Shown here in pieces: positions 24,272 to 36,308 of a stretch of DNA of 64,000 nucleotides. The stretch is from contig NW_006768835.1 of assembly GCF_000204055.1 (NCBI RefSeq), forward strand, positions 182,813 to 246,812, in the 5' to 3' direction. The DNA is from Melampsora larici-populina 98AG31. Taxonomy: Eukaryota; Basidiomycota; Pucciniomycetes; Pucciniales; Melampsoraceae. The stretch's first letter is position 1. Each line of letters begins with the position of its first letter. Made by a program: the position numbers and the translations under genes. Under the pieces are notes generated by a model. That model worked only from the letters and a program-made list of their open reading frames with translations. It searched no databases and was not told where the DNA came from.

Positions 24272-25179
24272 TTTGTGGGTGGTTTGTTGGTGATGGTGAT
24301 GAGTTGGATAGGAAGGTGAAGTGAAGAATGAACTGAAGGAAAAGTTCAAGAGTGATCGGGATTCGACATGCATGGTGGCGACCCGGCTACATACAGATTG
24401 GTCGGGAATCGGGTTATGTATGAATCACATGCGTCATTTTTCCAGAAAAAAAAATAATGCGACCAAGCTTTCCTCAGATGATTTATGTAGCAAGCAAATC
24501 TCTTGGGTCAACAGTGTGATGTTAATGTGAGTTGTCCTGAAGGCCTTGTGTTAAATTGTATGATGTGTGCTAAACAATCAGCTTCACTAATCTTGTGTTC
24601 ACAGAACAGTTCACAAAGTTGTATTATTCAAAATTATTTCTTGCTTATTTCTCAAGTTTCGAATCTTTTGAATTCAAATCTGGACTTTGAAAGGCCAGTA
24701 CACGCTGTTTCAAGGCTCTAAAAAATTGCTAAGAAATCTACTGCAATTAAGGTTTAAAACTTTTCACCTTGGTTCACAGACGTTGAGGCACAAGTACGCA
24801 AAAACTTATTTACCATCATTGTATCCGAAGTATGTAAGGCAAAAGATTAACAAAAAGAGGGAGAAAAGATGAAGTGAGAGAACAAAGGGACGAAGAAATA
24901 AAGAGAAAAAATCATCTGATATTTTATAGAGAGAGAGAGAGATCTATTCAAGCTTGGTTAAGCAGGACAACAACTCAAGCATATTCTTCAAACGCTCTTT
25001 TTTCCGATGCATCACCATTTTCACCAATATGCTACGGATTCGAAGTTCTACAATCTAACAGCTTTGAGCACATATTTTAATACATAGACCACTTATTCCA
25101 GATCTTTAGATCACTTGATACCATCACGAGTTGTTTATATCTACTCGAAAGCTTTCTATCACATTGAAATGAAGCCCTA
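24272..25179. other. Intergenic region, no gene seen
   Basis: About 0.9 kb between two minus-strand genes. It includes a purine-rich strip at 24840-24950 (gagagagagag). No supported ORF; presumably the promoter of the NDUFAF3-like gene and the 3' UTR of the membrane-protein gene. Confidence 0.45.
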
Positions 25180-27833
25180 TCACAATCTGACTCGAACATG
25201 AACACTTTTTGCTTGATGTTTGGTTACATCAGCAGTACCTGTGGTGAATTCTTCAGTCGAAGGACGATTCTTGAAAGGTTTTAACCATTCTAACATTCGT
25301 TGAATTCGTTTTGAAATCGAGCCATTGTACCAGATAGGATTCAAAATCGACCAATTTGAACCATCTGATTCGACAGAGGATGGTGATAGTTTTTCAAGGT
25401 TTTGATGAGCTTTTTCTTGAATAACGGGTTCATCGTGCTCAGCTTGCGAGTCAACAGGTTTTGCAAAACCGATATCGTTTGGTTTTGTTGAATGGCCGGC
25501 TAAGGTATCATACATGATTGACCAATCAATTTCACTGTCTGAGATTCCATCGGCCAGAGCCGGAGGCAGGTCTGTATGTACGGCTTTCGAAGTACCAAGT
25601 GCTTTCCTTGCTCGAGAAACACGAGTTTGCTTAGCGTTTCGATTTTTAATCATTCGATATTTGAGTTCATCCCAAGCTCTTTGCCATTCTTGTTCTGTTT
25701 CTGGTAAAGATTCCAGGGTCGGTGGTGTTGCTTCAAGTGGAATGAGATCATCCACTTCATCACCCCACAAAGGTTTTTTGGCAGCAAAATGATCATGATG
25801 CTCACTCGGTAGTGAGTGCGCATTGGCAGTGGGTGGAATTTCGTCTTTGAAAGCATCGTGATCAACCGAGGTGTGAGGCGCATGACTAACAAAACAATCT
25901 ACTCAGTCGAAGACTTGAAAGATCCAAAAACGGAACTCACTTACATCTCATGGACAGAAGGTTGAAGTGACGCTTTTTCCTGTGCGACTTCAGATTTTTC
26001 ATCATCTTCATAGGTCTGCTTACCCGTTGTTAGCGGTCCAGTTTCCTCAAATCGATGCGCAGATGCAGGAATTTCTTTCGATTGAAGTGAATCTGGAGTA
26101 AGACTATGCATCTTCTCGATTCTCAAAGGTGATGGGTGAAGCGCTTCTGAAAATTTCTCGAGATCCGGAACTCTAGGAAGCGCATCAACACGGCGGGCCT
26201 TTTCTTCATCGCTTCCTGAAAGAACGAGAGGTACTGAGACCCTTGGTTCTTTCTCTCCCATATCTTTCCTCTCTTTATCGAAGTCTACGTGGGTTTTCAT
26301 ACTTGGTTGCTTTTCAGACTCAGGTCTGATATCATCCTCGACCTCATTTTGTCGATCGAGTTCGACGTCGTCCATCACATGTTCTTCAGTCTTATCGCTT
26401 GATGACTTTTCTGCCTCTTTCAATTGTTTAGCACGCAGCCTTCTTCTTCTTCGCGTACCAGGGTTCCTTTTCTTTGGCGGTATCTTTTGACCTTCTTCGA
26501 CGGTTGCCAAATCTTCCTCTATATCCCTATTTGAGTGAGTATAATTCTTTAGGTTGCTTCTTCTAGAACATCAACGAGAGAATCAGATATCACTCACTTG
26601 TTGTTGGATTGGGCTTCATGTACGCTATCTTGTTTACCAGGACTACTTGGCGTACTCTGAGGTTCCAAGTCCAAGTGGTTGAGACTGATAGTTTCCGGAT
26701 CTATCGATTCTTTCTCCCCTTTGGTATTGAGGTAAGTTTGAAGGACTTCGCCTACATTGGGCTTCTCTAAAGGTTCAGCAACGCGATCTTTTTTGCCCGA
26801 GAGTTGTTGACCGTCATCCATTCTCATTTGCGGCGTTTCAGATTTTCTCAGGAAGGAATTGTAGAATTCAAGATCCATCGGATCTTCCCAAACTTTAGCG
26901 GGGGAGTGGCTCTTTGGCCTGATGAGCTCATCTTCGGTTGAACGGCTCGAGCTGCTCGATGACTCCGCATCCCGATACCACCAGTGACTGTTCAAGACAA
27001 AACACAGCAAACATGTCAAAATTTCAAACAACTATTTCAAGCCTGATCAGAATTGCCATTAGAACATCCGCAGTCCAACGCACTTATCTTCTCTGAGGTA
27101 TCTCAAATCGTCGGGCATGTTTTCAGGTTTGAATACTTGCGCCATAGGATTTAAAGGTTTGCTGCCGGGACTTCTCGGGGATGTGATAGAAAGGCTTGAT
27201 GAGTCAAGTGACTGGGCGTGAAACCGATTTTGATCCATCGAACGAAGTTGAAAATCAATCGGCCTTGCTGGGACTTTTCCGTTACGATGAGGCACGTGAT
27301 GAGAACTCAATGGCGTAGAATCTTGTCGTACTATTCCGTTTGATAGATGGGATGCTTCTTGCATACCCGAGTGATGCGTAGACTTAGTTGTAGGAGGTCC
27401 TCCATGATGTACAGGTATGATCATTGCATGACCCCCAGTCACTTCGGAGATTCCATTTCCGCGAGGTAAAGTGAATGGAAGACCGGTAATAGGATGAAGC
27501 ACAGGATATCCCCGTACCGTTTGACCTCTGGCCATGTCTAACCCTCCGAGTTCGCGTGCGATGGGTTCGAGTGGTGTGACTATTTGAATGAGGCATCCCA
27601 ACATCGATATGATGATGAACTGCATCAAGGACTGCATGATACAAGGGGGTTTCCGGAATTCGATCATTGGTACATCGATTGAAGATAAAGATAGGGGAGA
27701 CGAGAAGTAAAATGAGTGCAATGATACCCAGTATAAGAGTTCCGTCGATCTCATGATGCCTCATCCCGACCATCCCGACCATTCCGCTCAATGCGAGATT
27801 GACCAAGCTTGGAGCGTCACAGCTAAAGCTCAC
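25180..27833 (-). CDS. Predicted single-pass membrane protein with long charged cytosolic tail; family unknown
   Basis: Five minus-strand exons join in frame: 27833-27674, 27579-27084, 26987-26598, 26526-25945, 25885-25180 (777 aa). Residues ~31-52 form one hydrophobic helix (LILGIIALILLLVSPIFIF). Just after it comes a block that looks conserved: TPLEPIARELGGLDMARGQ, TVRGYPVLHPITGLPFTLPR. The rest is hydrophilic: Ser/Thr/Pro-rich, a run of six Ser after DAE, a very basic patch (KKRNPGTRRRRRLRAKQ) and a long Glu/Lys-rich section. Near the C-terminus, EQEWQRAWDELKYRMIKNRN is a likely helix. No enzyme motif and no second membrane span are visible. I cannot name it. The first intron (27673-27580) is the least certain join; the other three have strong GT/AG sites and exact phase agreement. 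Confidence 0.6.
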
Positions 27834-28342
27834 ACACCAAGAGCTGAACTTTAGTCTTCCTTAGTAAAAACCAAATTAGACAATAAGCGGAAGAGGAGGC
27901 CAGATTTAAAAGATCTCTTACTTTAGAAGCACTAGCCACCTTAACCAGTGATAGTAGTACCCAAAGGCATCGAGATGATGGAAAACAGCATCTCGGAGTC
28001 ATCCTTGGTCTCTCAGCTTTATCTTATTCTAGATCTCAAACACTGATCTCGCAATCTCATATCAATCCCTTTGACCATGGTCAAACCTGCTCAGACCTTT
28101 GGTTTTATCTCACATTGTCAGAGGTGAATCACTTGCTCCTCAGAAAGATCGTAGATGGGACGTGATGTCCAGCCGGACTACTTACAAATCTACCTTGAAG
28201 TCTGGACATCGGGCCTGTAAGTCATTCGCACACGACACTTGGCATCATTCTGAAACAGATTATGAGAGGTCAAGATCTCCGATCTTATCTTCATAAAACC
28301 ACTAGGTTCAAGCCACCTTTTTCAAAAAATGTGAAAAACATA
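27834..28342. other. Intergenic promoter region of the membrane-protein gene
   Basis: No supported ORF. Probable 5' flank of the minus-strand gene. Confidence 0.4.
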
Positions 28343-28504
28343 AGTGGCTCTCAAACCTGACCCAGTTTCAAAAAACCCGGTTGCCCCAGTTGAATTTTTG
28401 GCTGGGAGCTGTCAACAAATGTCAACTTGATACACAAAGTTACTGCCAAAAAACAACTGGGTCAACTGGGTTTTTTGAAAACCGGGGCAGGTTTGAGAGC
28501 CACT
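28343..28504. mobile_element. MITE, 162 bp, with ATA duplication
   Basis: Long imperfect terminal inverted repeats begin AGTGGCTCTCAAACCTG on both ends and extend about 50 bp into both sides. The 3-bp word ATA flanks both ends (28340-28342 and 28505-28507), consistent with a target duplication. No coding capacity. Confidence 0.75.
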
Positions 28505-29431
28505 ATAGATTCAAAGTTGATCTTTTTGCAGGGGAATTCCTGGGAATTCTCTGGAACTTTTTTTTTGGAGTTCTGTACGGTTCATTTTCTCCGCAAAAAC
28601 AACATTTTGAAAGCAGGTTTTCAAGAAAGGTAGCACGGACCCAAACTTACATAAGTCCCACTCGCTTGGTACCTGTACCGTCGGGGCCATGCGAGGTGGA
28701 CTTATATAAGTTTGGCACGGACCTAGTCTTTTTGAGTACCGTAATTGGCTTTAAACTCACTTACAACATACAAAACATCCAATGAAATGCCTTCATGTAG
28801 CTTGCACTTACAGTCGCTAAAGGCTGAATTCAGCTACCCTTTCGACCCGGGGCCGGCCCCGGTCCCAATTTTGGGGGTTTGAATTTCCAAAAAAATAGTT
28901 TTTTAGCATCTTCAAATCTTCAAGAACCCATCATATTATACCAGAATTATAGCTTTCAGGGCTCAAACAAGGCTCTATAAGGCCCAACAGACTTCCAACT
29001 AGTCAAAACCAGTGTTCAAGGTGGTAATTGATCTGATTTTGTGGCCAACCTTTTGTTACAACTAGAGCTATTAAGTACTTAAGCTAGCGGGCCTAAGTAC
29101 TTAGGTGGCTAAGGTACTACATTTATTAGCATAATACAGCCTAAATATATGCTTAGGTCCCAAAATGTGGGAATTTTAGTAAAAAATAATAATCAACTTA
29201 TGAACCGTTCAACTTTTTTGATTTTTTTTCACATTTTCAGATTGAGCTCATTCAGCCCATTCCATAAATGTCCTGGTATAGAGTGTAGTGTAGAATTGAG
29301 TTAGGGTAACACCGGGTCAAAGTTGAAATTTTGATTTTGCGGGCAAGGGGTAGTTGGCATCTGGCTTTAGCGACTGCACACGTTTGTGTTTTTGAAAATA
29401 GAGGCCGCGAACCGGGCTGGTAACCGGCGTG
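28505..29431. other. Repeat-like non-coding stretch
   Basis: Contains an inverted pair (AAACTTACATAAGTCC near 28645 and GGACTTATATAAGTTT near 28698), a GC palindrome (GGGGCCGGCCCC near 28848) and palindromic AAGTACTTAG words near 29070-29110. No gene seen. Confidence 0.5.
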
Positions 29432-29586
29432 TGTATTTCACCCCCGTGAAAAATGACGGCATTTGATGCCAAAAATGAAGGAAAATGCAGACATGATGCA
29501 TTGATTCAACATTTTTCTGCATTAATTCTGCATTTTCAATCAGACTCTGCATCAAATGCAATCATTTTCCATATAGGTGAAATACA
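29432..29586. mobile_element. Small TIR element, about 155 bp
   Basis: Inverted ends TGTATTTCACC (left) and GGTGAAATACA (right) with further inner pairing over GCATTTGATGC. No coding capacity. Flanking duplication not clear. Confidence 0.6.
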
Positions 29587-31247
29587 ATATCCAAACAGTA
29601 TAATTAATTATAAATACACATATCAATGTTGGGAATTATCAAATAAGAAGAAGCAAAGCCTGGTGTGTAAACCAATATGTTAATTGTGACCAATAAGAGA
29701 GATCCACAATATGTGGTATAGTTTACGGGTTAAGAGATTTTTGCACTCAACAATTTACACTCAATATTGGGTGTAAATTTCATTGAGTGTAAAAATCAAT
29801 GTGTAGAGGGGTCAGATGCAATTTTACACTCAATCTGACTGATTTTCTGAAGTGTAAGAAATCATGTGTAAATTATTGAGTGTAAAAATGTAAAAGAACA
29901 TGACCAAGTTACACTTTTGCCCTCTATCTTTTTACATACAATTACGGTACACAAATATCGTTCTGGAAATTTCCAGAATGTTTTTTCCAGAACACCAGAG
30001 GTTTTTTTTTTTTGGCTGGGTTCTGGCGTTCTGGAACTTTGAATTCCCCATGCCAGACACCTGGTCCTGAGAGTACATGAACCACAACACAAACTCCGCT
30101 ACCACACACCTCATCCCCACTCACATCAAACACCCAATCTCATCACTTTTCTCACATCTCAGCACTTCTCAGTCTCGCATCTCCAATTGACTCTGCCTTT
30201 CCTCCCACCATGGTTCGAAAAAGCCGACGACGACTTCTGAAACAGTCCATTCACTTGGAAATTCATGAGAAGAATCTGGTTTCACAAACGGACCTTTTAT
30301 CTTTAGCTTTCCGGAAAAAGAGCAATTCTGAAAGCCTTTTCATCCTTCGGTGTCTTCAAGTAATCATCGCGCATCAAGACTTACAATCAGAGGCCCTTTT
30401 AGATGACCAGCATGATGCTGATGATACTTTTGAGGCTAGGAAGCCGTTGTATCTTTTGTTACTGGCAGCGCTGGAATACCACTTGACCAGAGCACAGTCT
30501 GTCAAGCTTGTGCTACTCGGACGTCGTCTACGTGAAATAAATCAAAACGGACTTGATTGGCTCGAAGAGGCTTTAAAAATCTTAACTTCAACCCGCTATG
30601 TTCAAGATAGGAGATCGCGCGCACGGAAAACTTTAGGAAACTCAGTGTTTCCGCAAAAGTTTTGGGAAGGCGGCGATTCATTTATAGCTATAGTCAGTGT
30701 GTCTTCTGATCTTTTCGTGGTGTCTGCTATTGATTAATGGTGGACTTTCACTGGTAGGCTTGAATGAGCGAGGAACGCTTTTGGAAATTAGTGGATTTGA
30801 TTCGGTCTTGTAAGGTATTTCATAATCAATCACACAACAAGCAAGTCCCCGTGTCATGGCAGCTTTTGGTGGCTCTAGCGAATCTGGGATCATCGGGAAA
30901 TGGTGGTGATCTGTCACATTTGGCTTACATGTTTCACATTTCAGGTTAGTGAACTTTCATTTTGGGGAAACATTGGTTTCATTTACTGATCCGATTCATT
31001 TGTTTAGAAGGTAGTGTCCATAATTGGACAAATCAATGTATTTATGCCATTCTTCAAATTGAAAAGGACTGGGTATTCTGGCCCAAAGAGAACAAACGAA
31101 AACAACTGAAATCAAAAATGAAAGATACAGTTTTCAAAGATACGGTGGGTTTTATGGATGGTACTCTCATGCCACTTGCTTTTGCGCCCGTTAGAAATCC
31201 GGAGGACTACTGGACAAGGAAAAACTTCTATGCTTTCAACGTGATGA

Positions 31248-33231
31248 CACTACACAAAATATAATATTTTCTGGGCAGAAAATTAAATTATTGATACACA
31301 AAAATATTGAGAGGCCAGGAGAAGGGCAAAAAATAAATAAAAATATGCATCTTGTTCCCTGCGGTGAGAGCTTCACTCTCCATATTTTTCCATATTTTTA
31401 CAGTCCGTATTGATAAGTGTACTAACAATAAACCTTCATAATCATCCAATTACAACCTGTAACAAGCACTGAAATTTGGCTCATTAGTGTTTAGAGAAAC
31501 TTTTGATTTCTGAAAACACCTATAACTTTGTCAAATCTGCCTCAAAACGCTCGATTTTAAGTGCATTAGAAAGCTGAACTCTTCCTCTCAAACTTTCATA
31601 AGGTCAAGAACTATGTAGCTAGTATGACAATCATTCTATGGATCTGTATGTACAAATGTACAAAAAAGATTATATTCTTTTTTAGCAGACCAGCATGCTG
31701 TGTGGTCCTATTATGAACTATTTGGAGGACAATTCCAGCNNNNNNNNNNNNNNNNNNNNNNNNNNNNNNNNNNNNNNNNNNNNNNNNNNNNNNNNNNNNN
31801 NNNNNNNNNNNNNNNNNNNNNNNNNNNNNNNNNNNNNNNNNNNNNNNNNNNNNNNNNNNNNNNNNNNNNNNNNNNNNNNNNNNNNNNNNNNNNNNNNNNN
31901 NNNNNNNNNNNNNNNNNNNNNNNNNNNNNNNNNNNNNNNNNNNNNNNNNNNNNNNNNNNNNNNNNNNNNNNNNNNNNNNNNNNNNNNNNNNNNNNNNNNN
32001 NNNNNNNNNNNNNNNNNNNNNNNNNNNNNNNNNNNNNNNNNNNNNNNNNNNNNNNNNNNNNNNNNNNNNNNNNNNNNNNNNNNNNNNNNNNNNNNNNNNN
32101 NNNNNNNNNNNNNNNNNNNNNNNNNNNNNNNNNNNNNNNNNNNNNNNNNNNNNNNNNNNNNNNNNNNNNNNNNNNNNNNNNNNNNNNNNNNNNNNNNNNN
32201 NNNNNNNNNNNNNNNNNNNNNNNNNNNNNNNNNNNNNNNNNNNNNNNNNNNNNNNNNNNNNNNNNNNNNNNNNNNNNNNNNNNNNNNNNNNNNNNNNNNN
32301 NNNNNNNNNNNNNNNNNNNNNNNNNNNNNNNNNNNNNNNNNNNNNNNNNNNNNNNNNNNNNNNNNNNNNNNNNNNNNNNNNNNNNNNNNNNNNNNNNNNN
32401 NNNNNNNNNNNNNNNNNNNNNNNNNNNNNNNNNNNNNNNNNNNNNNNNNNNNNNNNNNNNNNNNNNNNNNNNNNNNNNNNNNNNNNNNNNNNNNNNNNNN
32501 NNNNNNNNNNNNNNNNNNNNNNNNNNNNNNNNNNNNNNNNNNNNNNNNNNNNNNNNNNNNNNNNNNNNNNNNNNNNNNNNNNNNNNNNNNNNNNNNNNNN
32601 NNNNNNNNNNNNNNNNNNNNNNNNNNNNNNNNNNNNNNNNNNNNNNNNNNNNNNNNNNNNNNNGAAACTTTTGATTTCTGAAAACACCTATAACTTTGTC
32701 AACTCTGCCTCAAAACGCTCGATTTTAAGTGCATTATAAAGCTGAACTCTTCCTCTCAAACTTTCATAAGGTCAAGAACTATGTAGCTAGTATGACAATC
32801 ATTCTATGGATCTGTATGTACAAATGTACCAAAAAGATTATATCTTTTTTAGCAGACCAACATGCTGTGTGGTCCTATTATGAACTATTTGGAGGACAAT
32901 TCCAGCTTACCAATGCACCCAAAATCGAGCGTTTTGGACCGGAATTGAAAAAGTTATGAGTATTTTCAGAAATCAAAAGTTTCTCTAAACACTAATGAGC
33001 CAAATCTCAGTGCTTGTTACAGGTTGTAATTGGATGATTGTGAAGGTTTATTGTTAGTACACTTATCAATACGGACTGTAAAAATATGGAAAAATATGGA
33101 GAGTGAAGCTCTCACCGCAGGGAACAAGATGCATATTTTTATTCATTTTTTGCCCTTCTCCTGGCCTCTCAATATTTTTGTGTATCAATAATTTAATTTT
33201 CTGCCCAGAAAATATTATCTTTCTTGTAGTG
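31248..33231. mobile_element. CACTA-type foldback element inserted in the transposase gene
   Basis: Ends begin CACTACA (left 31248; inverted at the right, ending 33231), the signature of CACTA/En-Spm elements. A 3-bp duplication TGA lies at 31245-31247 and 33232-33234. The two arms are inverted copies of each other over about 310 bp. No ORF is visible in the sequenced parts, so it is probably non-autonomous. A 924-base gap lies inside. Confidence 0.85.
31740..32663. other. Assembly gap (924 N)
   Basis: A run of N. The 243 bp before it (31497-31739) recur in direct orientation with only a few differences immediately after it (32664-32906). Confidence 0.99.
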
Positions 33232-34133
33232 TGATAGTGTGTGACGTACACAAGACAATCCGATTCTATGAACTCGGTTGGTGTGGCTCTGCTCACGATC
33301 AAAGGGTTTATCGGTCATCTTTAGTACGTTTGTTGGTTCCAATCTTATTGATTGGGGTCAAGTCTAACTGACTTTTACCCAGCTCTTCACGAATCCTGCG
33401 GATTTCATGGAAGAAGATGAGTATCTCCTGGCAGATTCAGGTTATACTTTATCTCCACATGTAGTCACTCCATTCAAACGCTCTTCTGGTCGCCAATTAA
33501 GGGATAATCAAGAAGAATTCAATCTGGAGTTATCTCAGTGGAGGGTTATAATCGAACAGACTATTGGTATGCTTAAAGGCAGGTTCCAGTCTTTAAAACA
33601 AATTAGGATATTATTACGAGGAGTTTCAAGTGCGCAAAGGGCAAATGCGTGGATCCGTGTGTGTATAATACTGCATAATTTTTCAAAAGCAGGTGGGGAA
33701 GAGTGGCATGACAAGTTTGGAACTTTTGAAGAAGGCCTGATGCACTCAACAGGCAATGCAAGGCCTCCTCAGAACCTACCATCTGTACAAGCCACTGATG
33801 TATATGAATACAGGCAAGATACGACCAGGCGAGATGGTCTATTTGACGAGTTTATAGCAAGTCGACGGGGTCAAATAATAGGACATCTGTTTTGCTTATT
33901 TCTCAAAGTTTCAAGCGTTTGTTCCTGTTTTTTTTGATGTTAATCTTTTGTTGAGTTGTTTGAGTTTCCCAGCGAGATCCTCTCGATTTGACCAATGAGA
34001 TTTGTTTGCTTTGGAAATACATGTTTTTTTGTTCACTTTCTATTTCTATTGAGCGAGCGAAATATGAACACCAATCTTCCGAATTGAGATTTTCCTCACT
34101 TGATAAATCAACAATTGATTTATCATACTCAAA

Positions 34134-34977
34134 TTAGTAACAACTCTTCTTACGGGCCAAATACTCTGGATTGTCATCAGTCCAGCCATTCTTTTCTCTC
34201 TCCGCTTCGATGTCATTCTTTACACCCTGACCAGTTCCATTTAGCCACTCAAGACCTGAATTGAATGTCTTTTTGAGTTCCGAAATCTGTAAAATAGATC
34301 ATCTGTGTCAGTAGAGAATCCAAAGGTTCACCTGATCACTTGAGACCTACCTTTCCTTCCACATTCTTTGCATTTCGGCCATAAAATCCGTGCTCAGCTA
34401 AGTAATCGATGATCTCCTCCGCTGTATGACTTTTCACAAGGGTCTTATCCTTGTACCGAGTCCAATTACCATAAGTCGTAATCCAGTTCAAAAGAACACT
34501 CATCGCCGTTTCACCCTTCTCATTTTTCTCCTCTTCCCAATACACTGGTGCCTTTCGAGTGGACACACTAATACTATCATCGGTTTCTTCTGTCTTTTGT
34601 TTCTTAGCTTTTTTTTTCGAATCGGTCTTCGGGACTTTGTTTGAAGTGGCTTTGCGAGTGCTTGATGACTGGGCCTTACCTTGTTTGGCCTTGGTAGTCC
34701 TTGAGTTCTTTTGAATTGTTGAGACAGGTTGTTGGCCATTTTGAGAGAGAGAACCCATCGAACTGAAAGAGGACCCAAAGGCAGTGGGTGAAATGAGGGT
34801 TGTAGGAATAGGTTGAGTATAAAAGTTAGGTGATCCAGAGTTCAAATTGAAACTCGATGGGTAGGTCTGAAGAGAAGATGGGTGAATCTGGAAGGTCAAC
34901 GGGGTAATGAGTTGATTCTGTTGAGGGCTGCTTGGTTGGCTGGAGGTGGGAGTATCATCGTCGATCTGTTGATCCAT
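34134..34977 (-). CDS. Harbinger partner protein (Myb/SANT-like accessory)
   Basis: Two exons on the minus strand, 34977-34351 and 34286-34134, join in phase 0 through a GTAGGT...ACAG intron (259 aa). The first half is Ser/Gln/Pro-rich; a Lys-rich stretch (KVPKTDSKKKAKKQKTEE) looks like a nuclear signal. The C-terminal ~110 residues contain the part resembling a Myb/SANT-like DNA-binding fold: YWEEEKNEKGETAMSVLLNW, HTAEEIIDYLAEHGFYGRN, KNVEGKV, LKKTFNSGLEWLNGTG and ENPEYLARK-like end. Harbinger elements need such a partner to bring the transposase to the ends and the nucleus. An upstream reading to 35130 runs into the element's terminal repeat and is not used. Confidence 0.75.
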
Positions 34978-36129
34978 GTTTCTTAGGCGGAGGATGTGGG
35001 GAATGGATGTATGCAGCAGAGGTACAGCAGACAGTTTGTGTATTGCGCTGCAGCAGATGTGTATGTATTTGTGTTTTTCCCAGAATGCCAGAACGCTTCC
35101 CAGAGGGTTCTGGCGTTCTGGGAAAAACATTCTGGAAATTTCCAGAACGATATTTGTGTACCGTAAATATTGAGGTCAAAAAAAGTTGAGTGCAAAATTA
35201 AATTTTGGCAGGAATTTCTCCACTTTTGCACTCTTAGAATTTACACTCAATAAGAAGTGCAAATCATTCGAGTGCAAAATTCCAAAGGGCTACCTCACAA
35301 TTACAATTACACCTTACTTTTTGAGTGCAAAAAACTCTTGACTTGGGGAAAAGATCACTAAGTGACCCAGCCCTTCCCACATCACATACTTTCTCACCAA
35401 GACAACTTTGCAATACCTGCAGTGTAATTTTACAAAAGGACCACCCCCAAAGTCCAAATATACACACATCAACAAACTTAAATTCAACAAAGTCCCATGC
35501 TGCGTCTTGCACCCTTTGAGCGCAGCAAGGGACTTATGACAGACTCATACACTTTTGCTTATGAGGGGGATTCCTTTTTGTAGGGAAAATTTGTCCATCT
35601 TATAAAACATTTTCATGTGTCCAAGGATTTTTTCGAGGTAAAGAAATTGGTTGTTTGCCTCCTTGAGAAGCATCCATTCACCAAATAAAAAACTGAGGAA
35701 ACCAAGCAATTCTTTCTCAGTTTCTTCTCAAAGTTCAGGATTTGCCAGTGTTTTCAAGGGTTTTGTTGTGTTTTTGAAAATCACAAGGCAATTATACACA
35801 CAAATACAGGGCCAATTGGACAAAAAACTTGAACTTCAAGAGCCAGTAGAGAGAGGATTCCTCCGATTCCTCTGATCCCTTGGTTTTTTTTGATGAATCA
35901 ATGCATCTCAAGAAGGCAAAGAAACAACTTCTTTACCTCAAGGAAATCTGATATATGCAAAAAAGTTTTATCAGGAGGCCAATTTTCTCCTGAAAAAAGC
36001 AATTCCCCTCACAGGCAGAAGCGTATGAGTTGGTCATAAGTCTCTCGCTGCGCTTGAAGTGTGCAAGACACAGCGTGGGACTTTGTTGAGTTTAGAACAA
36101 ACTCCATTGGTGATGTAGGCCAGGCGTCT

Positions 36130-36308
36130 CCCAGACATATCCAACCAATCCAACTGGCATACCTCTGTTCTGATCTTCTTCCACCGGCAATTTGGCAAAG
36201 CTCCACCACCACCAAGCACCCAGACATATTTCACTGATCCAACTGGCATACCTCTGTTCTAATCTTCTTCCCCCTGCAATTTGGCAAAGCTCCACCACCA
36301 CCAAGCAC
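36130..36308. repeat. Two-copy tandem repeat, ~89-bp unit
   Basis: Both units begin CCCAGACATAT and include CCAACTGGCATACCTCTGTT and CAAAGCTCCACCACCACCAA. They differ at a handful of positions. Confidence 0.85.

Larger units (their letters stand above)
30210..33937 (+). pseudogene. Harbinger DDE transposase interrupted by a CACTA-type element
   Basis: The gene starts MVRKSRRRLLKQS at 30210. After an intron near 30690-30770 it continues EERFWKLVDLI and LLVALANLGSSGNGGD. A second intron (GTTAGT to TTTAG, ~30945-31007) splits HIS/EGSVHNWTNQ. The first catalytic Asp is in GFMDGTLMPLAF (~31150). Coding stops at 31247, where a CACTA-type element begins, and resumes at 33235 with VCDVHKTIRFYELGW and the second Asp in GSAHDQRVY. 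A third intron (GTACGT to CCCAG, ~33323-33381) leads into LLADSGYTLSPHVV. The catalytic Glu is in VIIEQTIGMLKGRF. Joining across the inserted element and one copy of TGA gives an uninterrupted NVMIVCDVH. The gene is therefore broken only by the insertion as far as I can see. The join to the first exon is not resolved. Confidence 0.85.
29943..35165 (+). mobile_element. PIF/Harbinger DNA transposon
   Basis: Terminal inverted repeats start TACGGTACACAAATATCG at 29943 and are mirrored at 35148-35165. Inner repeats (TTCTGGAAATTTCCAGAA, TTCTGGCGTTCTGG) lie close to both ends. The 3-bp word AAT flanks both sides (29940-29942, 35166-35168), the target length expected of this superfamily. The element carries a DDE_Tnp_4-type transposase gene (+) and a divergently coded partner gene (-), the standard two-gene layout of Harbinger. 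It is interrupted by a CACTA-type element at 31248-33231. Confidence 0.85.
29732..35339. mobile_element. Outer small TIR element split by the Harbinger insertion
   Basis: AAGAGATTTTTGCACTCAA at 29732-29750 is matched in inverted orientation, with one difference, at 35321-35339. Between these ends and the Harbinger termini lie ~211 bp (left) and ~174 bp (right), rich in the subterminal word TTTACACTCAA / GAGTGCAAA. Removing the Harbinger element would leave a MITE of about 0.39 kb. No clear target duplication. Confidence 0.55.

Noticed and set aside
28848..28859. GC palindrome GGGGCCGGCCCC as a terminator or origin
   Set aside because: A short isolated palindrome in a fungal intergenic repeat zone; nothing else supports a function.
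29732..29942. Possible CRISPR-like or regular repeat array (TTTACACTCAA words)
   Set aside because: Spacing is irregular, orientation varies, and the words are subterminal repeats of a eukaryotic TIR element.
31611..32687. ORFs made mostly of X
   Set aside because: They are translations of the N gap.
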